Positions 1-11,620 of a stretch of DNA of 64,000 nucleotides are shown here, piece after piece. The DNA is from Panulirus ornatus (Eukaryota > Arthropoda > Malacostraca > Decapoda > Palinuridae). Position numbers and translations under genes: made by a program. The stretch lies in contig NC_092240.1 of assembly GCF_036320965.1 (NCBI RefSeq), forward strand, positions 7,421,001 to 7,485,000. The letters are read 5' to 3'. The notes under the pieces are model-generated. The model saw only the letters and a list, made by a program, of their open reading frames with translations. It made no database searches and was not told the origin of the DNA. How positions within the stretch are numbered: position 1 is the stretch's first letter; every line of letters begins with the position of its first letter.

Positions 1-129
1 TACTCCCTGCACTGACATACATCACACTTCTTGACCTGTTGTCCCACCCAATGGATGTGGCCAATTTCCTGGGCACAGAGGGAGCCACAAAGAAGGAAAC
101 CTAAGACAAGAAAGTAACTGTCAGGGGCT

Positions 130-450
130 TTGCTCTTGTAAGAGCTGGAGAGGCTGATCTTATATGACTTGAGCATGTGGAGAGGGTGAGTGAGGATAGG
201 ATGACTTAAGAAGGTATACATGTTTGAAGCGGAAGGAACAAGGAAATCAAGGTGGAAAGACGCTTTGAAAACTTGGAGCCTGATTATGCAGGAAGATGTT
301 AGGTTTGTAAGGTAAAGAGTGATTTGGAGTGATGTGGTATAGAGGGAATGGCATGCTGTCAGTGGGCTGAATCAGGGCATATGATGAGGTTGGGGCAAAC
401 CACAGAAAGGTCTATGGGGCCCTGTTGTGGATAGAGGACTTCGCGCATTT
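130..450 (+). mobile_element. Decayed 3' end of RTE-like LINE (sense copy)
   Basis: Conceptual translation of about 165-260 reads, with stops, like the C-terminal tail of the LINE at 48.8-50.3 kb: a VERVSEDRMT-like stretch matches its MERMSEERLT. From about 350 the DNA follows that element's 3' untranslated region, including TGCTGTCAGTGG, then GAATCA and a GGGGCAAACCA-like word. The copy is heavily mutated and truncated at both ends. It lies in the opposite orientation to the two fragments that follow. The boundaries are approximate. Confidence 0.6.
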
Positions 451-1005
451 TATACATTACAGCCAGGGAGTGGATGTGAAGAAGATGCTATTTGTTCACC
501 TGTTGCTGGTGCTACATTGGTAATGCAGGACAGGGTGAACATGCATGAGAAATAAAAGATTGTTGTAAGAACAATGGCAACTCAAGGATGGGCTGTTACA
601 ATATCTGCTTATTTTATCCATATCACACTCTTTCATCTTACAGCTATGACCTGTCACTTTCTAAAATGCTGATTTTTCACAACTCAAAAACTTGGATTCC
701 TTATCTTTTTTAACCCCTTTTATATGTTTCAGGTATGTGGCCTGTGTAATAACATTTGTCCCTAAATGTCAGCTCCAACATGAATAATGTCAGTGACCCA
801 AAACCATGTTTACTCATGTGCAGATGATATCAAATCTTCAAAAGATTGTCCACAACAAAAAAACAAAAGATTTATCCTGAAAAACTCATGTGTTAACTGT
901 TTCCTGAACATATAACTGTTTTCAACCTTGTCTTTGATTCATACCACTCCTACTGCATTCAGCTATTTCCGTGTAATGATATTCTTAGAATATCTCTTTC
1001 CCTGG
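451..1005. other. Unique AT-rich spacer, nothing recognised
   Basis: No tandem repeat, RNA gene or credible coding frame was seen. The sequence is ordinary AT-rich intergenic DNA between two oppositely oriented LINE fragments. Confidence 0.5.
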
Positions 1006-1009
1006 TTTA

Positions 1010-1950
1010 CCCCGAATGGTTTACATGTCCGGGTTCAGTCCACAGACAGCACGTCAACCCCTGTATACCACATCATTCCAGTTCACTCTATCCTGTGCAT
1101 GCTCATCATCATCATGGATGTTCATGTCAAAATCTTTTCCACTCTATCCTTCCATATCCAACTTGGTCTCCCTGTTCTCCTTCCCTCCATTTATGACACA
1201 TATATCCTATTATGTCAACGTTTCCTCCTCATTCTCTCGATATGTCCACCCATTTCAGCACCTTCTTTAGCTCTTTCAACCAAACCCAATTTATTATCAC
1301 ATCACTCTCTTACCTTCCCATTACTTAATCAATTAAACAACTTCACACCACATATTGCCCTCAGATGTTTAATTTCCACCACATCCACCCTTCTCTGCAC
1401 AGCCCATGCCTCACATCCATATAATATTGTTAGGACTACTATTCCTTCAAACATACCCATTTTTCCTCTCCCAGCTAACATTCTCTCCACACATTCTTCA
1501 GCATTCTCAGAACCTTTGCTTCCCTTCGCCCAATCTATAACTTGCTTTTGCTTCCATGGTTCTATATGCTGTCAAGTCCACTCCCAGGTATCTAAAACAC
1601 TTCACTTCTTCCAATTTTTCTCCTTTCACACATTCTTCAGCATTCTCAGAACCTTAGCTTCCCTTTGCCCAACCTACAACTTGCTTCTGCTTCCATGGCT
1701 CTATATGCTGTCAAGTCCACTCCCAGGTATCTAAAACACTTCACTTCCAATTTTTCTCCTTTCAGACTTACATCTGAACTCTGCTGAACCTAATAACCTT
1801 GCTTTTATTCACATTTACTTTTAATCTCTCCTCTCACACACTTTTCCATACTCAGTCACCAACTTTTACGGTATTTCACTCGAATCTTTTCATACTTGAT
1901 TGCCCTTTCCCATGCAGTGAGTTACTGTAAGGGACAGATATTTTGCCACA
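1010..1950 (-). mobile_element. Decayed RTE-like LINE fragment, copy 1
   Basis: The plus strand tracks 48.97-49.75 kb block by block: CAGCACGTCAACCCC, a CTCCAATTCACT-like word, the GTCTCCCT-rich stretch, AACATACCCATTTTT and TCTAAAACACTTCAC. It is therefore the antisense of the reverse transcriptase C-terminus plus the 3' untranslated region. The 268-codon plus-strand frame that overlaps it is only antisense of this remnant. It contains a 139-bp tandem duplication (units starting near 1489 and 1628) that the longer copy lacks. Confidence 0.8.
1489..1766. repeat. 139-bp tandem duplication inside LINE fragment
   Basis: The segment starting ACACATTCTTCAGCATTCTC occurs at 1489 and again at 1628, and both units continue to TCTAAAACACTTCAC. 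Small differences (CTTCGCCCAATC versus CTTTGCCCAACC) show that the duplication is not brand new. The copy at 48.8-50.3 kb has one unit only. Confidence 0.85.
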
Positions 1951-1984
1951 TTCACTTACTTTCATGAAAAATGCTTTGAAAGCA

Positions 1985-2850
1985 GATCTCCTGTGTCCAC
2001 AGCTATACCTTGTCATGGTTTCCCCGACTGCTTCCTATTGGTAAGCCTTGGCTCAGCTTATGGACAGCACACTGCCCCTGATGCCACATTACTCCAATTC
2101 ACTATCTTAGGTGTGCCTCACAACCTTCTACATGTTCAGACCCTGAACACCCAAAGCAACTTTCACTCCATCCTTTCACCTTCTTGTTAGTATCCCCCTT
2201 CTTCTTTACCCCACTTCCAACACACATGACGTAATGATCAGACTCTCCTCACCCATTCTCTGCATATGTCCAAACCATTTTTTAGCAAACCCTCTTCAGC
2301 TCTCTCAACTATACTCTTCGTGCTACCACACTCCCTTGTACTGCATCATTCCTTATTTGCATCAACCCTCCTCACGCCATATGTTTTCCTCGATCTTATA
2401 ATTTCTAACATATCCGCCATCTAAACATTTTTTCTTCTATGGCCTATGCCTCACATTCATGCCACACCTCTGAGACTACTGTACCATCAAACATACTCAT
2501 CTTTACCCTCACAGACAGTGACCTCTTTCCACAAGGTCCTCAATGTGCATGGGATCTCATGTCCTCCCCTTCCGTTAGCATATCATTTCCTGTAGCTCCA
2601 ACCTCTGCCATGTCCACTTCCAGCTATCTGAAAGACCCCACTCTAACCAGGTTCTCTCCAGTCAATTTACTACTTAACAGGCCTGTCTTATTCCTCTACT
2701 AACCATAATCTTAACTTTATTAATATCGACTGACTCTTCTTTCACTCGATCACAAACTAAGACATCAACTCATGCATTTTTGCTCTTGAGTTTGGCTCAC
2801 ATTTACTTCCCTCACTACTACATCCACAAACAGGTTAAACAGCCCTAGCA
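1985..2850 (-). mobile_element. Decayed RTE-like LINE fragment, copy 2
   Basis: After copy 1 fades out, the same series restarts from the 3' untranslated region (CATGGTTTCCCC, GACAGCACA, TACATGTTCAGACCC) and runs through the antisense of the reverse transcriptase thumb (GCCTATGCCTCACATTCATG, ACCATCAAACATACTCATC) toward the palm region. It is more diverged than copy 1, with many indels. Two same-strand copies end to end suggest independent insertions or an old duplication. Confidence 0.7.
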
Positions 2851-3454
2851 TTTGCAAGAAGCATAGCTTCAGTGTTATTAAAGTACTTGCGATAGTACTG
2901 AGCCTGCATCTTTAAGGAAGGAAAGAAGTAAGTCCCGCTCCTTCTGCCGTACATGTTCATCCTTTCGTAATGATCTATTCATACCAGAGAACTGTCTCGC
3001 ATTCTCATTCTTCATTCTAGCTATCTTCCTAATTCCAACTATTGGGCTTCAAGCTGAGGAATTTCCATCATTAACTTTAAAGTGTGGTTGGAGTTCCTCC
3101 AGGTGATTCTATTCATAGCTTTTCATACATGGGAATGCAGATAATATATTCGAACAGCAACAGACTACTGGGTCCTAATGAGACTGTTTGGAAGAGAGCT
3201 GAAACTTGGATTAGTGCTGTAAGAGTAGATAGCCATACTGATTTATCAAAGAAAAACCTGTAAGCTTTTCATATAGCTAAGATGGCTCAGATGATGTCAT
3301 TCATGTACATTATCCGGCTAACTAAAGCCCAATCATTCTTAAATCAGGTACGGGTATATCTATTAAGAGCCTAATAGTTTGGCATATTAAATTACGGCAT
3401 CACATCCGTTTATAAAAGAAACCACACACACACTCACACACATACATATATATA
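2851..3454. other. Unique spacer, nothing recognised
   Basis: Mixed-composition intergenic DNA with no repeat or coding signal that I can support. A short CA run lies at 3424-3444, just before the next LINE fragment. Confidence 0.5.
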
Positions 3455-3898
3455 TTATTTATTTGTTTATCATACTTTGTCGCTGTCTCCCGCATTAGCG
3501 AGGTAGCGCAAAGAAACAAACGAAAGAATGGCCCAACCCACCCATATATACATGTATATAAATACACGCCCACACACGCACATATACATACCTATACATT
3601 TCAACGTTTACATACTTGCTGCCTTTGTTCATTCTCGTCGCCACCCCGCCACACATGAAATAGCGTCCCATAACCCCCCCCCCCCCGCGCGAGGTAGCGC
3701 TAGGAAAAGACAACAAAGGCCACATTCGTTCACACTCAAGTCTCTAGCTGCCATGTATAATGCACCGAAACCACAGCTCTCTTGCCACATCCAGGCCCCA
3801 CAAAACTTACCATGGCTTACCCTAGACGCTTCACATGCCCTGGTTCAATCCATTGACAGCACGTCGACCCCGGTATACCAAATCGTTCCAATTCACTA
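3455..3898 (-). mobile_element. RTE-like LINE 3' UTR fragment
   Basis: The plus strand begins with the antisense 3' terminus (TACTTTGTCGCTGTCTCCCG, GCGAGGTAGCGCAA, AATGGCCCAACCCACC). It continues through ATACATACCTATAC, the CGCCACACATG block and CATGGCTTACCCTAGACGCT to CCAATTCAC, where a short (TA)n tract cuts it. This fragment retains more of the 3' untranslated region than the long copy, which lacks the CGCCACACATG block. Confidence 0.85.
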
Positions 3899-4084
3899 TA
3901 TATATATACATACTTTCGTTTGCTGTCCTCTGTAGACCAAAATAGTACCTATGGCCGAGTGACAGACAGCCAGCCGAGCACCTCTCCCGCGGCCACCAGT
4001 CAACCTGGGGATAAATAAAAGTTATTTAGTGTAAAGGGAAACGTTTGTGGGTATTATCTCGCCACTGTCTAGCGTCGGCGCAAC

Positions 4085-4250
4085 ACATTTACCCTTTTGT
4101 TGCCGGATCAAAGCTTCGGGAACTAATACTTTGCTTACCTGTGAAGTGACAATATTATAATACGAACCCAGGACGTTCTTTATGGGAGCTCCTACAATAG
4201 GCCTCAGGGATGCGCTACAATCAGTAGCAGAGGGATGAGGGATTTTTTTT
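4085..4250 (-). repeat. Dispersed repeat family X, diverged copy
   Basis: The minus strand carries CTGCTACTGATTGTAGCG after a CATCC word, as at 32.49 kb. Similarity decays quickly on both sides, so the limits are uncertain. A T-run lies at the edge at 4244-4257. Confidence 0.45.
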
Positions 4251-4370
4251 TTTTTTTGACGAGACACGATGACTCAGCCTCGCCAAAAGGCACTTTCCTC
4301 CCGGGTCTCGTCTTTAAAGCCGTGAGCTAAGAGACCACTACATTCTGTGACCACGAAGATCAAACCTAAT

Positions 4371-4637
4371 GTGACCGCTATGCGCGTTCTGTGAGCATTC
4401 CGTGAGTCGAGTGACCGCTATGCGCGTTCTGTGAGCATTCCGTGAGTCGAGTGACCGCTATGCGCGTTCTGTGAGCATTACGTGAGTCGGGTGACCGCTA
4501 TGCGCGTTCTGTGAGCATTCCGTGAGTCGAGTGACCGCTGTGTGCGTTCTGTGAGCATTCCGTGAGTCGAGTGACCGCTGTGTGCGTTCTGTGAGCATTA
4601 CGTGAGTCGAGTGACCGCTGTGTGCGTTCTGTGAGCT
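4371..4637. repeat. 40-bp tandem satellite
   Basis: Unit of 40 bp starting GTGACCGCTATGCGCGTTCT and ending CGTGAGTCGA, about 6.7 copies. Units fall into two subtypes (CTATGCGCG and CTGTGTGCG) in separate blocks. The 77-codon minus-strand frame over it is an artefact of the repeat. Confidence 0.95.
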
Positions 4638-5350
4638 GTGTACCTTGAGGACCTCAATGTACATTTTTCGAACCGTGAGCTCAAAGATCATGAAGCGCGT
4701 TCAACAAACTGAGAGATCACTATTGTGTGTTTTGTCAGTTGAACATACTTAAGTGCGTTGAGCCAAGAGATTACATTATGTTAGAGATGCGCTCCGTGAA
4801 CTCTCTAAAACCACTCACTGAACTCTTTAAAACTACTAAGTGCGTTCTATGAACTCTGAGACCACTAAGTACGTTATATGAGCTTAAAGACCACAAAATA
4901 CTTTCTGTGAGCTCAGACACCGTAAAATGCATTATGTGAGCTGAAACAATGAAGTGCATTCTGTGAGCTGAGAGTCCACTAGGTGCGTTCTGTGAGTTTA
5001 GAGACTAGTGTTCTCTGGGAGTTCAGAGTTCACTGTATTTTGTGAGCTGAGTGATCATTACTCTCGTTCTGAGCTGAGCACCAGAGTGCTCTCTGGCAAA
5101 TGAGTTCACCGTAAGTGCGTTCTGTTGGCTGAGAAGCGTCAAGTGCTATACGTAAGCCATGAAATCAAGCGCGTTCTGTGAGCTGATACCACCAAGTGCG
5201 TTCTGTGAGCTGGGAGAACTTCGTACGTTCTGTGAGTTAAAGGCAGTAAAATGTGTGTTCTTCGAGCTGACAAAGCAGAGAACGCGCGTTCGTAACAATA
5301 AAATGCTTTGAGTGAGCTGATAACGGAGTGTGTGTTGCGTGAGCAGCGCG
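4638..5350. repeat. Degenerate continuation of the 40-bp satellite
   Basis: The words GCGTTCTGTGAG, GAGCTGAGAG and ACTAAGTGCGTTCT recur at irregular spacing of roughly 25-45 bp with many substitutions. The core array thus grades into a long decayed flank on its right side. Confidence 0.75.
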
Positions 5351-5774
5351 GCGTCATCATCTGAGGATGAGCAACGAGCGAATCAGGCAATGTTACAATG
5401 CCGGCCAATAATTACCTCCCACCCCGCCCCATGTAATTAATTCCCGGGATAATGATTTCGAAGTTTGTTATCAAGACGAAATTACACGAAAAAAAAAAAA
5501 ATGGTCCCAATATTTGAAATATACGTAATGAAAAAAAATAAAAATGATGCGAATTTAAACGGATTTTGTATTCCACGATTTCTCGTTACCCAGTGATTAG
5601 CGTGTGTAATTGCCTGGACTAATTACTTCAACGATTACGAAGAAGACAATTTCTAGATAGAAATACATTTAAATATCTTTTCCTTAAAACTTCAAGTTTT
5701 CGTCTAGCTTGATGGCAATCATTTATAATGTAAATTTTGAAATCAAAATTCATAAATGAAATAAACGAAACAAA

Positions 5775-5777
<3 letters not shown>

Positions 5778-5852
<75 letters not shown>
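5778..5852. repeat. (TA)n tract followed by T-run
   Basis: About 60 bp of TA followed by a T-rich stretch. It directly abuts the antisense 3' terminus of a LINE fragment, so it forms the 3' tail of that insertion. Confidence 0.95.
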
Positions 5853-6135
5853 CTTTTTTTTTTATTTTGCTTTGTCGCTGTCTCCCGCGTTTGCGAAGTA
5901 GCGCAAGGAAACAGACGAAAGAAATGGCCCAACCCACCCCCCATACACATGTATATGCATACACGTCCCCACACGCAAATATACATACCCATACATCTCA
6001 ATGTACACATATATATATACACACACACAGACATATACATATATACACATGCACACAATTCACACTGCCTTTATTCATTCCCATCGCCACCTCGCCACAC
6101 ATGGAATAACATCCCCCTCCCTCCCCCCCCTCATC
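5853..6135 (-). mobile_element. RTE-like LINE 3' UTR fragment
   Basis: Starts after the (TA)n/T tail with TTTGCTTTGTCGCTGTCTCC, then GCGCAAGGAAACAGACGAAA and AATGGCCCAACCCACC. It continues through the CACACATGTATA-rich block to CGCCACACATGGAATAACAT. It ends in a C-rich run near 6115-6133. The short frames over it in both directions are not genes. Confidence 0.85.
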
Positions 6136-8244
6136 TGAAAGTAGAAGACATGATATATACGTCAACTGACTCCACTCTAAATAACCTTTTACATCCTAAC
6201 CAGACACTTTTGATGGGCATCATTTACTACATGAAATCAATTATCTGTGCTAATGAATTTAATAAAAGCTATTAAGGAGATTAATTACTGCAACAGATTT
6301 CATCTTTCCTTCTTTAAACTAATGACTTTCATTTGGGATAACACATCGTCTCTGGATTACCAGGTAATCAGTCCAGAACATATAATTACTGGACTAATTG
6401 AAGTCAATGGTTGTAAGTGGCAGACTTGACTGATCGTAACACCGATATTAAACCTTACGGCGTTATGTCTTAAACATCACAAATAGACACTTGGTTTGAT
6501 TGGGGACTTAGACCTATCTATTGCCAGGGGTCGTTTAAGGCCATTGACGTGAGATCACAAAAACCAATCGATCATTTATTAATTTATTCATTTATCTTTA
6601 ATGATGACACTTTACGATGAATTAACATATCGAAACACACTGATAACGAAGGTGTTATAAACAATTATTCAAATCCATTTATCTCTGAAATTTTGGTTAT
6701 AACGATATCTATATATTTATTTTATATTATCTCATTCTTTAATATGAGAAACAGTACATCTAACATAATCAGTTAACAGGTGTAATAATAAATCTATATT
6801 GTGAGTTTTGAAGATCGTTAGGAAAGGTCAATTATCCAATTTACATACAATCGGGTCCCAGCGAGTGTAGTTATCAATACGTATGTTGACATTAGATCAG
6901 CTATCTTAATAAAGATTAACAAATGGCCAATGAAACGCGTGTAATTACCTCGACTCGTAATGGCATGTCATTACGAAAAGTAATTAACTGAAATAACCCG
7001 CTTTTAAACCTATTATCCATTAAGTACAGTATATGATACATATGCGAGGCATCGTATAAATTACATGCCAGGTAATTGATTGAAAAAAAATATCATTATC
7101 TTAAAAAAATATATTTTCAGGAACAGAAAATACAAATTAGTGAAGGATTTCAATGCAACATTGCTCTAAGATATCTTGTATAATCAGAAAAAAGGTAATT
7201 ATGGGATTTATAATGTATATTCATTTTGTTTTCCTGAGAAATAATACCTAGAATAACCCTAATCAATTATCCGGAATAATTAAATCAATAGAAGAAATTA
7301 TCATATAAATGAAAAATAGAATTAATATTAATTAACGTGATACAAGTTGAAAAAAAAATTATAACGGGTGGGATAAACTGGCCACTGTTAATTAACATAA
7401 TTATCCCATAATCATCTGAGCCAATTATTATAAGGGTCATTAACGATCTGGAATGAACTGGAATAAATTTTTGGATTCCTAGTCTTCATGCGAACCAAGT
7501 ATAGATAACACTTACGATGCAATTCATAACTTAATCAAAAATTTTCAAATAAAAAAAGGAAAAGGAGTTGCCTGTCATGCATTCAAATTATACACTAAGG
7601 TAATTAAGGAATTACCAGCTTTATTAAAAAAAAAAATTGCTACCCAGCATCTATAGTTAGCCAATGATTAGTATAGTAATATATTAGTCTATTAATAGTA
7701 TTGACTAACTGCTCAATGGTCATTAACCTGACGATAATTAGTATAGTAACATAGTCCATAACTTTGACTAACTGCTCAATGGTCATTAACCTGACGAGTG
7801 ATTCGAATTCCTTAGCCTCGTATGGTGAAGGCGCGAGGGTACATTAAACACCCAAGACACGAGCGAGTCTTACCAAAAAAAATGCGGTAATGATAAGCTG
7901 GCATTACAGGTACCCCGGTACACACTGAGTGTAATTAACTTGGACTAATTACTTCTCGGGTTCCATTAGCGTGATTAACCGGACCGAACAACAACAGCTA
8001 CAGTTAATCCACCTTCATTTTTGATGAAGCACGAAGAAAAGACCAAACTATGCTGAAACACCGAGGAAGCAATAGTTTTAAAGTGCTATCGAGAACAACT
8101 ACCCCTCCCACCCCTCACCCTCACCCTCCTAGGATTATTAGTTCCATGTGCTGTTGCATGAAAATTATATTTCAAACCTAAATTGGAAATTTGATTTATT
8201 GAAGAGTTCCTGACTTTCACTCTACACTAAAACTTTGAGAGTTA
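6136..8244. other. AT-rich unique DNA, TAATTA-rich
   Basis: No coding frame is supported. The words TAATTA, GTAATTAC and ATTAAC recur densely, sometimes in pairs about 15-25 bp apart (near 6385-6400, 6940-6990 and 7930-7950). An imperfect duplication of about 65 bp ends twice with GCTCAATGGTCATTAACCTG (near 7710 and 7772). The pattern suggests a very old, decayed tandem repeat, but I cannot prove that by eye. Confidence 0.45.
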
Positions 8245-8250
8245 GTAGTG

Positions 8251-8330
<80 letters not shown>
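8245..8330. repeat. (TA)n tract
   Basis: About 80 bp of TA with one CA interruption. It sits at the 3' end of a tRNA-like SINE copy on the minus strand. Confidence 0.95.
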
Positions 8331-8331
<1 letters not shown>

Positions 8332-8470
8332 TAGCTTATGTCAGGTACCCACTGTATCGACCAACCTCCAAGGGAGGATGAACAGCTAGGTTAACCGTAA
8401 TACGAAAAAGCATTATCGACCCCCGGGCCGCCTGGAAATGCTTCATGGTCAGCAACGCTTACCGCTACGC
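8331..8470 (-). mobile_element. tRNA-derived SINE, copy A
   Basis: Read on the minus strand, it has an A-box-like GTAGCGGTAAGCG (8457-8469), then TTGCTGACCAT, a weak B-box-like GGGGTCGATAATGC, then CTGTTCATCCTCCCTTGGAGG and GGGTACCTGAC, and runs into (TA)n. The same word order occurs at 25.37-25.58 kb and, in part, at 48.18-48.28 kb. A Pol III promoter is inferred from the boxes only. Confidence 0.6.
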
Positions 8471-8925
8471 CCCCCCCCCCCCCCTCCACACACACATACA
8501 CACACACACATTATATATATATGAAAGAATCTTTTCTTGGCTGTTGTGAAAAATAAAGTTAATTTAAAGACAAAATACGGATGATAACCTAAATCTAAAA
8601 TCGTATTCAATATTCTTTGTTTTCCTTCTCCTACGATCTAAGTCGCCATGTTATAGAAATTAAACTTAATCAAAGTTGTATCAAATCCTAGTGTGTAGGA
8701 TCAAGGGTGTATCAAATCCTAGCGTGTAGGATCAAGTGGGTCACACTAGGCCTGGCGGACCACGATGCCTATCTCCCTCAATATTGACTGGCTGAGTTAA
8801 CTTAGTTAAGGCAGTCAAGTTAATGGCGATCACTCTATTGAACCTGGAACTCTTTCGTAATGATAATTGTAGGAATTTACAGTAACGCCCTTACTGTATA
8901 TATGATAATCCTTGGTCGAGGGAAT
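8471..8925. other. Spacer with C-run and CA tract
   Basis: A C-run (8470-8485) and a short CA tract are followed by unique AT-rich DNA. GTATCAAATCCTAG with GTGTAGGATCAAG is duplicated near 8678-8735. No gene was seen. Confidence 0.5.
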
Positions 8926-8980
8926 AGTATTATTATTTATTATTATTATAATTATCATTATTATCATTAATATTATTATT

Positions 8981-9030
<50 letters not shown>

Positions 9031-9048
9031 CATTATTATTATTACTCT
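8926..9048. repeat. (ATT/ATC)n trinucleotide tract
   Basis: About 120 bp of ATT with scattered ATC units. The minus-strand poly-isoleucine frame is an artefact. Confidence 0.95.
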
Positions 9049-10105
9049 CGATCTATAACTATGTATGCATAGTCAATAAATATGGTCCTCACAAAAGCAA
9101 TTTTACTGAGGAATTTTACATTTTCTTTTTCACTCAGTTGAGTGCAAACGTCTTTTAGGAAAACTTATCTAGAATGTGTCTATATAACTTATAACTTTAC
9201 TGTATCATGACGAACAGTTCCCACGATATGACACCAAATGAAATGTTAAACCAAGTTAGGGAAACAGACTGTCATAAAAACCTACAGTAGCTTAAACTGA
9301 TTTACCTCAAGGGTCATTAACAAAACTTATTAACCCGATACATCTTGTAACCAGCAAGATAAACAATAGATTTTACTGCATTTCAACAAGATTTTTTCTT
9401 TTTTTTGGAATAAATTTGCAAAAACTCAAGGTCATATCTTTACTTATTCTTTTATTCCAACTTTATTCTTATCATTATTTCCAAAGACATGGTCTCCATC
9501 ATCTACCAGTAGCCAATAATCAAACATTTCATTAATATCATGTTCTAATCTCTTCAAAGGTTATTTAGCACGAGTAAATAACCTGCAATAAAAATGTACC
9601 CGATATCTGTGATAAGCGCAGGTGTTAATATCTTATGATGTGAGTTTGAAACTAATAAGCAAAACGTCATTAATAAAACTAATTAATTAACTCGGCTTAG
9701 ACACAAGACTTAAATTATCCGATACACAAATATGTCACTGGATTACATATCTACCAAATTCCAAGCGGGTCATCAAATCGGAAATAATAATCATTCGTTT
9801 ATTGGTTATCATTACGACAATGGATGAGCTCAGGATATATTTAAATCACGTATCGTGATTAAAAAAAATGCCGTCATAACCACCAACTGATCACACATCT
9901 TTTATAACATCTTCTGCAGTTGTCTAGCTTAGTCATGAAGGAGATAAGGAGATTAGGGGATGTGGATAAGGGAAGGATTGAAGAAGCGTAATACGTTAAC
10001 ACACAAGGAAGTGGGAGTGAAGTGGGTCATAAATGGGTCATCCAAGCGAAAATGAAACTATCTTTTTTTATTACAAATTCTGCTGTCTCGTCTCATTCTG
10101 TTCGT
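9049..10105. other. AT-rich unique DNA
   Basis: No recognisable gene, RNA or repeat. Composition and recurring ATTAAC/TAATTA words resemble 6.1-8.2 kb. Confidence 0.5.
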
Positions 10106-10106
10106 C

Positions 10107-10766
10107 TGTTGTTATTTGTGCTACTGTTATTTGTGCAACTGTTATTTGTGCTACTGTTATTTGTGCAACTGTTATTTGTGTAACTGTTATTTGTGCAACT
10201 GTTATTTGTGCAACTGTTATTTGTGCAACTGTTATTTGTGTAACTGTTATTTGTGCTACTGTTATTTGTGCTACTGTTATTTGTGCAACTGTTATTTGTG
10301 CTACTGTTATTTGTGCAACTGTTATTTGTGCTACTGTTATTTGTGCAACTGTTATTTGTGTAACTGTTATTTGTGCTACTGTTATTTGTGCAACTGTTAT
10401 TTGTGTAACTGTTATCTGTGCTACTGTTATTTGTGCAACTGTTATTTGTGTAACTGTTATTTGTGCTACTGTTATTTGTGCAACTGTTATTTGTGTAACT
10501 GTTATTTGTGCTACTGTTATTTGTGCTAATGTTATTTGTGCTAATGTTATTTGTGCTACTGTTATTTGTGCAACTGTTATTTGTGTAACTGTTATTTGTG
10601 CTAATGTTATTTGTGCTAATGTTATTTGTGCAACTGTTATTTGTGTAACTGTTATTTGTGCTAATGTTATTTGTGCTACTGTTATTTGTGCTACTGTTAT
10701 TTGTGCTACTGTTATTTGTGCTACTGTTATTTGTGCTACTGTTATTTGTGCTAATGTTATTTCTCT
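10107..10766. repeat. 15-bp minisatellite (TGTTATTTGTGCWAC)
   Basis: About 43 copies of a 15-bp unit with variants TGCAAC, TGCTAC, TGTAAC and TGCTAA arranged in recurring triplets. Because 15 is a multiple of 3, two plus frames stay open (pentapeptides TVICA and NCYLC). The 254-codon frame from 10033 is therefore a repeat artefact, with no signal peptide or domain. Confidence 0.97.
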
Positions 10767-10960
10767 TAACGTTTGGCGTTTATTGTTTAACGTTTAGCGT
10801 TTACTGTTTCTTTGCTATTTAGCGTTTATTGTTTCTTTGCTTAATATTTAGCGTTTTTTTTTTTTTTTAACAGCGTTTAGTGTTTCTTTGTTTAACATTT
10901 AGCGTTTATTGTTTAAGGTTCAGCGTTTACCGTTTCTTTGTTTAACGTTTGGTGTTGCAG
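10767..10960. repeat. Degenerate AACGTTTAGCGTTTA repeat
   Basis: Words such as GTTTAGCGTTTATTGTTT and TTTCTTTGTTTAAC recur about every 30-40 bp, broken by a T-run near 10855. It abuts the 15-bp array but has a different unit. Confidence 0.75.
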
Positions 10961-11074
10961 GAGTTATAATACAGGATGGGAGTTCTCTTGTTAACTGAGA
11001 ACTTTGAGTTGCAATCACTTCATCATACCCTTGACTATCCTATACTGCAGTAATGTACCTCAGGACATCTGAAC

Positions 11075-11620
11075 AATGATTATGATTAATCATGTATCGT
11101 GATGATGATTAATTATACGTATCGTGATGATGATTAATTATATGTATCGTGATGATGATTAACGTCATGGTTAATTACATGTATCTTGATGATTAACGTG
11201 ATGATGGTTAATTATACGTATCGTGATGATGATTAACGTGATGATGGTTAATCATACGTATCGTAATGATTAACATGATGGTTAATTATACGTATCGTGA
11301 TGATGATTAACGTGATGGTTAATTATACGTATCGTGATGATGATTAACGTGATGGTTAATTACACGTATCGTGATGATGATTAACGTGATGATGGTTAAT
11401 CATACGTATCGTGATGATTAACGTGATGGTTAATTACATGTATCGTGATGATGATTAACGTGATGATGGTTAATCATACGTATCGTAATGATTAACGTGA
11501 TGGTTAATTACACGTAGTGATGATGATTAACGTGATGATGGTTAATTATACGTATCGTGATGATGATTAACGTGATGGTTAATTACACGTAGTGATGATG
11601 ATTAATCATATGTATCGTGA
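11075..11620. repeat. ~34-40-bp minisatellite (GATGATTAACGTGATGGTTA)
   Basis: About 14 units alternate GATGATTAACGTGATGGTTA with ATTAYACGTATCGT. Unit length varies through gain or loss of GAT triplets. TTAAT and TAATTA cores resemble the words scattered through 6-10 kb. Confidence 0.9.

Noticed and set aside
928..1734. 268-codon plus-strand frame as a host gene
   Set aside because: It is the antisense of a decayed LINE reverse transcriptase and its 3' region, matched block by block at 49 kb.
10033..10797. 254-codon frame made of repeated TVICA pentapeptides
   Set aside because: The frame exists because the DNA repeat is 15 bp; a second frame is equally open, and flanks show no start context, domain or exon signals.
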